This document shows, piece after piece, positions 1 through 5,190 of a stretch of DNA of 8,525 bases. The notes under the pieces were generated by a model. The model was not told the origin of the DNA. It did not search any database and saw nothing but the letters and a program-made list of their open reading frames with translations. Source of the stretch: an uncultured Pirellulaceae bacterium (GTDB lineage Bacteria; Planctomycetota; Planctomycetia; Pirellulales; Pirellulaceae); NCBI GenBank assembly GCA_934255105.1, contig CAKQNH010000154.1, positions 1-8,525 on the forward strand, given 5' to 3'. Made by a program: the position numbers and the translations under genes. Each line of letters begins with the position of its first letter. The first letter of the stretch is position 1.

Positions 1-635
1 GCCTCCTGGGTGTAGCGGCGAGTGATCGTGTGCTGGTCCACGGGCCGCTCGACGATCTGCTCGCCACGCATCAGCGGCAAGTCCCAGTATTCGTTCTTCG
101 GCTCCCAAAATCGCGACTTGGCTTTCGGCGCATCCTTCACCGCGTCCATGTCATTGGAATAGGGAATACCGAAGTAGCTGTCGTAACCGTGGTTGGTGGG
201 AAGATACTGCGGCAAGTGACCCAGGTGCCACTTGCCGATGGTGTGCGTCGCGTAGCCGTGCGCCTTGAGCAGTTGTCCAATGGTTATCTCGGAGGCAGGT
301 AAACCGCCGGTTGAATCAGGGAATAGAACTCGCCGTTTGTCGCTGCACATGCCACTGCGAATCGGATAGCGCCCGGTTTGCAGCCCCGCGCGACTGGGAG
401 TACAGACGCTGGCTGCAACGTAGAATTCGGTCCACTTCTGGCCTTCGCTGGCCATGCGATCCAAATTGGGAGTGTTTATGGTGGGATGCCCAAAACAAGC
501 CAGATCGCCATAGCCCAGGTCGTCGCAGAAAATGACGACCACATTCGGAGGGGGCGCCGCGTGGAGCAGAGCGAGTTGCAGAAGCAGAACCGGGAGAGAT
601 AGGAGGATCGATGCGAGGTTCGATTGAAAGTTCAT
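1..635 (-). CDS. Secreted arylsulfatase A-type sulfatase (3' end cut by window)
   Basis: The gene reads leftward from ATG at 635 and stays open to the window edge, giving 211 residues without a stop; the C-terminal part lies outside. Residues 1-27 form a signal peptide (hydrophobic LLSLPVLLLQLALLHAA), so the enzyme is exported. Family S1 sulfatase motifs follow in order: DDLGYGD at 38-44 (metal-binding Asp), CTPSR at 78-82 with Cys78 as the residue matured to formylglycine, TGRYPIRSGM at about 87-96, and GKWHLG at 134-139 with Lys135 and His137. The stretch GLPASEITIGQLL and the later HGYDSYFGIPYSND resemble arylsulfatase A. Known role of the family: hydrolysis of sulfate esters, in planctomycetes usually on algal or other sulfated polysaccharides. 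The exact substrate cannot be read from this half. An anaerobic or FGE maturase would be needed to activate it; none is in the window. No clear Shine-Dalgarno precedes the ATG. Confidence 0.95.
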   Translation of the reverse strand, partial: MNFQSNLASILLSLPVLLLQLALLHAAPPPNVVVIFCDDLGYGDLACFGHPTINTPNLDRMASEGQKWTEFYVAASVCTPSRAGLQTGRYPIRSGMCSDKRRVLFPDSTGGLPASEITIGQLLKAHGYATHTIGKWHLGHLPQYLPTNHGYDSYFGIPYSNDMDAVKDAPKAKSRFWEPKNEYWDLPLMRGEQIVERPVDQHTITRRYTQE

Positions 636-771
636 GGTGGGAAGTTTCGTCCGCGGGAGGGTTGAGGGGAATATGTGAGTGTAGACGATGCGAGAGGGGA
701 AGTGAACGCGGAGGAGGGGAGTGGGAGTGGGGAGGGGGGAGTGGGAACGAAGGAGAGGGAAAGAGTGGGGC

Positions 772-855
772 AGGACGAATGGGGCGGAACGAATGGGGCG
801 GGACGAGTGGGGCGGAACGAATGGGGCGGGACGAGTGGGGCGGGACGAGTGGGGC
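772..855. repeat. Six tandem copies of a 14-bp G-rich unit
   Basis: Six contiguous 14-bp units lie at 772-785, 786-799, 800-813, 814-827, 828-841 and 842-855, with a degenerate one just upstream ending at 771. The units are variants of RGRACGARTGGGGC; three end in ACGAATGGGGC and three in ACGAGTGGGGC. The period is not a multiple of three, so this is not a coding repeat. The last copies plus the following AGGGG give G runs with loops of 1-6 nt, which fits a G-quadruplex pattern on the plus strand. Confidence 0.92.
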
Positions 856-867
856 AGGGGTGCTGCC

Positions 868-949
868 GCCGCTTCGCGGCTCACCGCATTATTATGCGCT
901 TAAACCGTGGGCTGACGCCCACGGCTACGCGCTGCCGTGGCTTCGCCAC
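868..949. repeat. Cluster of four small perfect palindromes (REP/BIME-like)
   Basis: Four hairpin-forming sequences follow each other: GCCGC-TTC-GCGGC at 868-880, CGCAT-TATT-ATGCG at 885-898, CCGTGGGC-TGAC-GCCCACGG at 905-924 and GTGGC-TTC-GCCAC at 937-949. All stems are perfect. The third (8-bp stem, 4-nt loop) is strong enough to act as a processing or termination signal for the leftward glycosyltransferase transcript, but its trailing T run on that strand is only TTT. The arrangement resembles dispersed extragenic palindromic elements; from memory, similar GTGGGC/GCCCAC palindromes are common in planctomycete spacers. Confidence 0.75.
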
Positions 950-1000
950 TAATACCGATTGACGCGGCTTCGCCACTAATACCGATTGCCGTGGCTTCGC
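939..1000. repeat. 27-bp-period direct repeat (two full, one partial copy)
   Basis: A 23-bp core beginning GGCTTCGCCACTAATACC is identical at 939-961 and 966-988, and the start of a third copy (GGCTTCGC) falls exactly one period later at 993-1000 before diverging. The unit includes half of the GTGGC-TTC-GCCAC hairpin, so the repeat probably grew by duplication of one palindromic element. Confidence 0.9.
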
Positions 1001-1027
1001 AAGTGACCGAATTATGGGGAAATTAAT

Positions 1028-2467
1028 CTAGCGGTAGAGCTTGGCGATGGTGGTGGTGGAGCAGCCGAGACGGTAGGCGGCTATGCATAGCTGATTGATG
1101 AGCGTGGTTTTCAATACGCCTCGCCTCTGCCAACGTCGGCCGGAAGTTGAAACCGACTGAGACAGCAGCCCGACACGCCCGCGGCGGCGCAGACGATCGA
1201 CGAGCTCAAAGTCCTCCATGAGCGACAAGTCGCGGTAGCCACCGAGTCGAAAAAATTCCTGGCTGCGAAGAAAGATCCCTTGATCGCCATAGGGAAACTG
1301 CCGGTAGCGCGACCGCGCATTGGCGCCCCAGGCAACCCACCGCAGTCCAGGCGAATTGGCGGCGATGCCCAAACGAAATGCGCCTGCGATGTGCCCAGCC
1401 GTAAGACATTCGTCGATGGCCGCCTGGTACCCGCTGGGCAATAGCGTATCGGCGTGCAAGAACAGCAGGTTCTCTCCGCTGGCGATGGCCGCACCGGCGT
1501 TCATCTGGCGAGCTCGTCCGGGTTTACTGAGCAACGTCTTGCAGCCATGCTGCTGAGCGATGGCGAGCGTGGCGTCGCGACTGCCGCCATCGACCACGAT
1601 GACTTCCATCGCGTGGCTGTCGACGGCCCCGATCGCGCGCAGGGTCTCGGGCAATTGCTCGGCTTCATTCAGCGTGGGGATGATAATCGATAAACGCCCC
1701 GGCGTCGTTGTGAACAGGCCCGCGGAGTGGGGCCGATCGGGAGATCGCAGCGGGAGCAAGTCCTCGGGTTCGTCGATGTCGGCCAGCGGTCGCAGCTCGG
1801 CAAGCGCATTCGAGTCTGGCGCGTCAAAGTTCTTCGCATTGGAGTCTGGCGAGTTAAGAGCTGGCGCATTGGGTCCCTGCGCCTTAGGCAATTGTCCAAT
1901 AGCGGCTTTGGTTTGCTGCAACACGCGCTCGCTGCCCCAATCGATATTCTGGAAGAGCGGCGGCTGTGAACGGCCGAGGCCGATCAAGTAATAGCCACCG
2001 TCGATCGCTGGGCCGAGTACGACGTCGTGCGCGCGCAGTTTGTCAAAGGCAGCCGTTAGATCGGCCACGGTCAGCTCGGCGCAGTCCGTGCCAATCACGA
2101 CTACTCGCCGAGCTCCATCGTCAAACGCTCGCTGAGTCGCGTGCGTTAAGCGACTGCCCAAGCAGTTGCCGAGCTGCTCGGCGTAGCGATGATCGGTGCC
2201 GAACTGAGCCTGCATGATGTGCGTCGAGCCGCCCGAAAAGCAGATCGTTAGCAAGCAATTTCGCCGGGCGGCAAAACGCTGGGCCGTTTCGAATGTCCGC
2301 TGGGTAAGGTGCCTGGATACTGCAGCCGCTCGCTCAGCTCCCAGCGCGGGGATGAGACGCGTCTTGGTCTTTCCCGCTTCGGGGAAGCGCGCAAAGACTA
2401 GCAGGTGCTCCGGCTGCGCGGCTGAATCCGCAGAAGAAGGGGGGATGGATCGCTCGCAGGTCGCCAT
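1028..2467 (-). CDS. Bifunctional glycosyltransferase: TIGR04282-like plus TIGR04283-like (GT2) fusion
   Basis: The protein has 479 residues from ATG at 2467; an in-frame TTG at 2473 is a weaker start, and neither has a clear Shine-Dalgarno. Residues about 21-190 match the DUF2064/TIGR04282 nucleotidyltransferase-like fold: FARFPEAGKTKTRL near the start, IGTDCAELT at about 126, DGGYYLIGL at about 156, ending in ADIDEPEDL at about 229. Residues about 259-479 are a family 2 glycosyltransferase of TIGR04283 type: LSIIIPTLNE, VVDGGSRDA, FLHADT (the DxD-like site), GGYRDLSLMEDFELVDRLRRRG, and the typical tail with RRWQRRGV and a C-terminal AKLYR. Both domains are complete. In other bacteria the two usually occur as neighbouring genes ('transferase 1' and 'transferase 2', rSAM/selenodomain-associated), so the fusion supports joint action on one product, which is unknown. 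No membrane segment is visible, so it is probably cytosolic. An unusual repeat insertion lies at about residues 193-223. The gene is alone on its strand, with 392 bp to the sulfatase. Confidence 0.9.
   Translation of the reverse strand: MATCERSIPPSSADSAAQPEHLLVFARFPEAGKTKTRLIPALGAERAAAVSRHLTQRTFETAQRFAARRNCLLTICFSGGSTHIMQAQFGTDHRYAEQLGNCLGSRLTHATQRAFDDGARRVVVIGTDCAELTVADLTAAFDKLRAHDVVLGPAIDGGYYLIGLGRSQPPLFQNIDWGSERVLQQTKAAIGQLPKAQGPNAPALNSPDSNAKNFDAPDSNALAELRPLADIDEPEDLLPLRSPDRPHSAGLFTTTPGRLSIIIPTLNEAEQLPETLRAIGAVDSHAMEVIVVDGGSRDATLAIAQQHGCKTLLSKPGRARQMNAGAAIASGENLLFLHADTLLPSGYQAAIDECLTAGHIAGAFRLGIAANSPGLRWVAWGANARSRYRQFPYGDQGIFLRSQEFFRLGGYRDLSLMEDFELVDRLRRRGRVGLLSQSVSTSGRRWQRRGVLKTTLINQLCIAAYRLGCSTTTIAKLYR
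1804..1893. repeat. 15-bp imperfect tandem repeat inside the glycosyltransferase fusion
   Basis: Five to six units of 15 bp occur at 1804-1818, 1819-1833, 1834-1848, 1849-1863, 1864-1878 and, degenerate, 1879-1893. Plus-strand consensus is roughly GCGCATTGGAGTCTG. On the coding (minus) strand the array gives a pentapeptide pattern, APALN-SPDSN-AKNFD-APDSN, rich in Asn, Pro, Ala and Ser. It interrupts the TIGR04282-like domain just before its final ADIDEPEDL motif, where related proteins have a short loop, and keeps the reading frame. Confidence 0.8.
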
Positions 2468-2832
2468 GATCAAGCCGTACTACCAGTGCAACTGGACCCA
2501 CTGCCGGTCGGCACGCGGCCCGCATCAACCAAGATGATTAAATGCCGTGCGGCTGCGGCCAGGGGGCTCCCAGCGCGGTGTAAAGTATTCAGAATCATCA
2601 AAATTCCACAGAGGCGAAATGTAGGGCTGACACAGCGGTCGTGAGAGCCAGAGTCCTGATTGTACCGTTGATGGAGGTAAAGGACCAACCGCCCGCGAGA
2701 TCTTCGTATCGATTCACCCATGCGGCTGACACCGCTTATAGCAACGCTTTCCAGCGGCTGGCTGTCGTGAAGTGGTTGGACCGATGCTAGACTGAGTAGT
2801 GACAAGAAGCGCGCGGCCCGCTGGGCACGCGG

Positions 2833-2862
2833 TTTAACGAACGTGGCAGAAGCGCTTACAAT
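2833..2862 (+). promoter_or_regulatory. Weak sigma-70-type promoter candidate for the dehydratase/oxidase pair
   Basis: TTTAAC at 2833-2838 and TACAAT at 2857-2862 are separated by 18 nt. The -10 hexamer is good and the -35 is poor (three of six). It would give a leader of about 50 nt before the ATG at 2921. Single match by eye; low certainty. Confidence 0.25.
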
Positions 2863-2906
2863 AACGACGTGTCTACCTTTACTTGTCTCCGGCGCGATCC
2901 ATCCTG

Positions 2907-2914
2907 AAGGGGAG
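2907..2914 (+). promoter_or_regulatory. Shine-Dalgarno that fixes the dehydratase start
   Basis: AAGGGGAG lies 6 nt upstream of ATG 2921. This selects 2921 over an in-frame upstream start at 2843, whose extra 26 residues have no family counterpart. Confidence 0.75.
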
Positions 2915-2920
2915 TTGACC

Positions 2921-3283
2921 ATGGAACTTCAATCTACCGAACAATTGACCAGCGGCAAATGTCTACCGTGCGAGGGAGGGGTCGAGCCGTGTACGATCGA
3001 CCACAGCCGTCGACAATTGGCCGCGCTGCAGGACTGGCAGTTGAATGAAGCGGGAACGCTGATTTCGCGCGAGTGGAAGCTGAAGAATTTCGTGCAGGCG
3101 ATGAAGCTGGTCAACGCGGCCGCCGATTTGGCTGAACAAGAGCAGCACCATCCCGATCTGCACGTGACGGGCTATCGCCATGTGCGGATCGAATTGACAA
3201 CGCATGCTATCGGCGGGTTGAGCGAGAACGATTTTATTTTGGCAGCTAAAATAGACGCCGCAGCACAAGGCTTGGGCCTGTGA
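2921..3283 (+). CDS. phhB: Pterin-4a-carbinolamine dehydratase (PCD/DCoH family)
   Basis: The product is 120 residues, normal length for bacterial members. It dehydrates 4a-hydroxytetrahydrobiopterin (or a related pterin) to the quinonoid dihydropterin, recycling the cofactor of aromatic amino acid hydroxylases; it is cytosolic. Visible family features are the N-terminal SGKCLPCEGGVEP (11-23), SREWKLKNF (49-57), the catalytic EQHHPDLHV (74-82; His76, His77, Pro78), the later TTHAIGGLSENDF (93-105, His95) and AAKID near the end. All expected active-site histidines are present. A strong Shine-Dalgarno marks the start. The stop codon overlaps the GTG of the next gene, so translation of the two is probably coupled. 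No phenylalanine hydroxylase lies in the window, so the pterin served here is unknown; some bacterial homologues have been linked to molybdopterin metabolism rather than phenylalanine catabolism. Confidence 0.94.
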   Translation: MELQSTEQLTSGKCLPCEGGVEPCTIDHSRRQLAALQDWQLNEAGTLISREWKLKNFVQAMKLVNAAADLAEQEQHHPDLHVTGYRHVRIELTTHAIGGLSENDFILAAKIDAAAQGLGL

Positions 3284-4818
3284 AGCGGATCGCGGTTATC
3301 GGTGCTGGGATTAGTGGCCTAGCTGCTGGGCTGGCGGTGGCCGAACATGGACCGGATGTGCAAGTCACTCTGTTCGAAGGCTCCGACCGGGCTGGCGGAG
3401 CTCTGGAGACAATCTATGACGCGCCCTATCTGATCGAACGGGGTGCCGACAATTTTGCCACGCTGATCCCCAATGCATGGGATCTGTCGGTACGTTGCGG
3501 ACTAGAATCGGAAATGATCTCGCCGGCTAAAGACAATCGCCGAGCGTTGGTGCTGCACCGTGGCAGGCTCGAGCCGATCCCGGTCGGTTTCAGTTTGATG
3601 CAACCCACGCGGATCGGTTCGATTCTAGCGACGCGGACCTTGTCTTGGCCCGCCAAGCTGCGGTTGCTGGGCGAATTCTGGATACCGCGCCGCACAATAG
3701 ACGAGGACGAATCGCTGCAATCCTTTTCGACTCGACGATTGGGCAAGGAGACCTACGAAAATTTGGTGGAGCCGATCGTCAGTGGCATCTTCACCGCCGA
3801 TCCGGCCACGCTGAGCATGCGGGCTACGATGGCGCAGTTTGTCGAGATGGAAGCCAAGTCCGGCGGACTAATTCGCGGGCATTTGGCTGCCCGCAAGAAG
3901 GATGCCGCAGCGGCAGCGCGACGCGCCAGCGGAGCTCGCTACGATCAGTTCGTTGCGCCGCGACAGGGGATGAGTTGGTGGATCGAGCAACTCGCGCAGC
4001 GGCTGCCAGCCCGTGCGCTGCATTTGAATACCCCCGTGCAGTCGCTGCGGTGGATGCCCGATCCACCAGTGCTCGATGTAACGGCGACTGTTGAGCGGGC
4101 GACGGGGGCGGAGGCGACTGGGGCGGAGGCCAGCAGAGCCGTATCCAGCGGAGCCTTATCCAGTGGGCAAGCGCGTGGGGCGGCGCGACACGGTCACTGG
4201 CTGATCACCACCGCCAACGAGCTGCACACGTTTGACGGAGTGATCTGCAGCGCGCCTGCTGCCAGTACGGCTAAGTTGATCGGAGCGACGGTTCCCGCAG
4301 CGGCGGCGTTGGTAGCGGAGATCCCGTATGCATCGAGCGCAGTGATAGCGATGGTTGTCGATGATAGCGAACTGTCGGGGCGGACCGACGCATTTGGGGT
4401 GATCGTGCCGCGCAAGGAGGGGCTCGCTACGCTGGCCATCAGCTTTGCCAGCCACAAATATCCGGGTCGGACTCCAGCGGGAGAGACCTTGTTACGCATT
4501 TTCCTGGGGGGCGCACTCGCTCCGGAGACCGTCGACCAGAGCGACTCGCAGTTGTTGCAACTGGCCCAAGACGAGCTGCGTAGCATCCTGGGCTGGACCG
4601 GCCAAAGGGCCAAGTGGCAAGCGGTCATGCGCTGGCGCGAGGCCATGCCGCAGTACTTGGTGGGGCACGTCGAACGCATGCAGCGATTGAGTCGCGAGCT
4701 GGCCGCGTTTCCCACGCTGAAGCTGTGTGGGGCTGGTTATGCCGGTGTGGGCATTCCGCAGTGCGTCCGCGGCGGAGAGCAGGCCGCCCGCGAAGTGCTA
4801 GCAGCGATCATGGAATAG
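3280..4818 (+). CDS. hemG: Oxygen-dependent protoporphyrinogen (or coproporphyrinogen) oxidase
   Basis: This FAD enzyme of 512 residues (HemY/PPOX family; also called hemY) performs the six-electron oxidation of protoporphyrinogen IX, or coproporphyrinogen III in the coproporphyrin pathway, late in haem synthesis. Residues 1-40 hold the Rossmann FAD site: IAVIGAGISGLAAG, then LFEGSDRAGG with acidic Glu33. The segment IERGADNF at 52-59, EPIVSGIFTADP at 164-175 and FVAPRQGMSWW at 224-234 are family motifs, and the C-terminal CGAGYAGVGIPQCVRGGEQAA at about 483-503 is the second FAD-binding signature. It starts with GTG in a GTGA overlap with the dehydratase stop, which indicates translational coupling. 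It is longer than typical members (roughly 450-480) mainly because of a low-complexity insertion at residues 274-304. Choice between protoporphyrinogen and coproporphyrinogen as substrate cannot be made from sequence alone. Confidence 0.93.
   Translation: MKRIAVIGAGISGLAAGLAVAEHGPDVQVTLFEGSDRAGGALETIYDAPYLIERGADNFATLIPNAWDLSVRCGLESEMISPAKDNRRALVLHRGRLEPIPVGFSLMQPTRIGSILATRTLSWPAKLRLLGEFWIPRRTIDEDESLQSFSTRRLGKETYENLVEPIVSGIFTADPATLSMRATMAQFVEMEAKSGGLIRGHLAARKKDAAAAARRASGARYDQFVAPRQGMSWWIEQLAQRLPARALHLNTPVQSLRWMPDPPVLDVTATVERATGAEATGAEASRAVSSGALSSGQARGAARHGHWLITTANELHTFDGVICSAPAASTAKLIGATVPAAAALVAEIPYASSAVIAMVVDDSELSGRTDAFGVIVPRKEGLATLAISFASHKYPGRTPAGETLLRIFLGGALAPETVDQSDSQLLQLAQDELRSILGWTGQRAKWQAVMRWREAMPQYLVGHVERMQRLSRELAAFPTLKLCGAGYAGVGIPQCVRGGEQAAREVLAAIME
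4099..4190. repeat. 15-bp in-frame repeat insertion in the haem-pathway oxidase
   Basis: Two near-identical 15-bp units (CGACGGGGGCGGAGG at 4100-4114 and CGACTGGGGCGGAGG at 4115-4129) are followed by three units around GTATCCAGCGGAGCC (4126-4140, 4141-4155, 4156-4170, the first overlapping) and a further CGCGTGGGGCGG at 4172-4183. They encode ATGAE-ATGAE-ASRAV-SSGAL-SSGQA and then RGAARHG, a disordered-looking Ala/Gly/Ser stretch between two conserved parts of the enzyme. The G-rich unit matches the intergenic 14-bp repeat at 772-855 in 12 of 13 positions over CGASTGGGGCGGA. Confidence 0.85.
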
Positions 4819-4901
4819 AATGTGGCCCGACGCTCCGCCGTCGGTGAATTTTTTTATGTAGCGGTGAAATTTTGCGTAGCGCAACACCGCGGCACACATT
4901 C
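4818..4901. repeat. Compound palindromic element after the oxidase gene
   Basis: A 7-bp inverted repeat (GAATGTG at 4818-4824, CACATTC at 4895-4901) encloses two hairpins: CCGACG/CGTCGG at 4827-4844, and GCGGTG (4861-4866)/CACCGC (4885-4890) with an inner TTGCG-TAG-CGCAA at 4872-4884. The outer arm starts on the last base of the oxidase stop codon. The three nested stems suggest a small dispersed structured element, though the family is not one I can name. Confidence 0.6.
4827..4855 (+). terminator. Rho-independent terminator-like hairpin
   Basis: The stem CCGACG-CTCCGC-CGTCGG (6 bp, 6-nt loop) is followed after TGAA by seven T at 4849-4855, nine nucleotides past the oxidase stop. Position and T run fit termination of the dehydratase/oxidase transcript; the 4-nt gap between stem and T run weakens it. 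Confidence 0.5.
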
Positions 4902-5011
4902 CATCGTCGAGTTCACACAAGTTGCGACCTCGAAAACGTATCGCGCGCTGGTGAAGTCTGGCTCTCGGTCGCGGATGCGCAAAGGGATGATGCAGGGGGG
5001 TGGCACGGCTT

Positions 5012-5061
5012 CCTGGGGTTGCGCTGGGATTCGCTAGGGCTCATCCCAGCTCCACCCCAGG
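5012..5061. repeat. 50-nt symmetrical hairpin
   Basis: CCTGGGG (5012-5018) pairs with CCCCAGG (5055-5061) and GCTGGGAT (5023-5030) with ATCCCAGC (5043-5050). The 4-nt internal loops (TTGC and TCCA) can form two further pairs, and the apical loop is 12 nt (5031-5042), so 17 of 19 positions pair. Neither strand has a T run directly after it. It lies between convergent genes and could block read-through or be a dispersed repeat. Confidence 0.75.
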
Positions 5062-5190
5062 CTAACAAAATCCGCAGCTACGCTGCTAAAGGCAAGAAGC
5101 AAGAGGCAAGATGACGAATCGAATTATGAAATTGCAGCGACGTAAATAGGAAATTTCGGGAGTCTATTTGCGAACGACTCTTTAGCAATC

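Larger units (their letters stand above)
636..1027. other. Repeat-rich intergenic spacer, no gene
   Basis: This 392-bp spacer separates two leftward genes. From about 690 to 860 the plus strand is purine- and G-rich, with many runs of three or more G. From 868 to 1000 it holds several short perfect palindromes and a 27-bp direct repeat. Open frames through 611-962 read only repeat-encoded Gly/Glu/Arg/Trp low-complexity peptide and are not credible genes. No convincing promoter or Shine-Dalgarno for the sulfatase was found in 636-700. Confidence 0.7.
2468..2920. other. Divergent intergenic region
   Basis: These 453 bp lie between the leftward glycosyltransferase and the rightward dehydratase, so promoters for both should lie here. 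A leftward open frame across 2470-2922 has no recognisable domain, overlaps both flanking genes' starts and is judged spurious. Apart from a weak promoter candidate and the ribosome binding site of the dehydratase I see no RNA gene, riboswitch or strong repeat. Confidence 0.6.
4819..5190. other. Convergent intergenic region
   Basis: The 372 bp lie between the ends of two convergent genes. They hold the compound palindrome and terminator at the left and the long hairpin at 5012-5061. Short open frames here (such as 4822-5037 and 4872-5114) have no recognisable content. Nothing was seen in 5090-5190. Confidence 0.6.

Noticed and set aside
611..962. Overlapping rightward open frames encoding Gly/Arg/Glu/Trp-rich repeats
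   Set aside because: They arise because the 14-bp repeat lacks stops in several frames; there is no domain, and the same repeat is open in more than one frame.
772..1000. CRISPR array
   Set aside because: The repeats are contiguous (14 bp) or spaced by only 4 bp (23-bp core, 27-bp period), with no unique spacers of 25-45 bp and no cas genes.
2763..2793. Promoter with TAGACT at 2788-2793 as -10
   Set aside because: No acceptable -35 at 16-18 nt; the nearby TTGGAC is only 8 nt upstream.
2843..2920. Upstream in-frame start for the pterin dehydratase
   Set aside because: The added 26 residues have no family counterpart, while ATG 2921 has a strong Shine-Dalgarno and the usual N-terminal motif soon after.
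2470..2922. Leftward 150-residue open frame in the divergent spacer
   Set aside because: No recognisable motif, it overlaps the starts of both flanking genes, and its composition looks like translated spacer.
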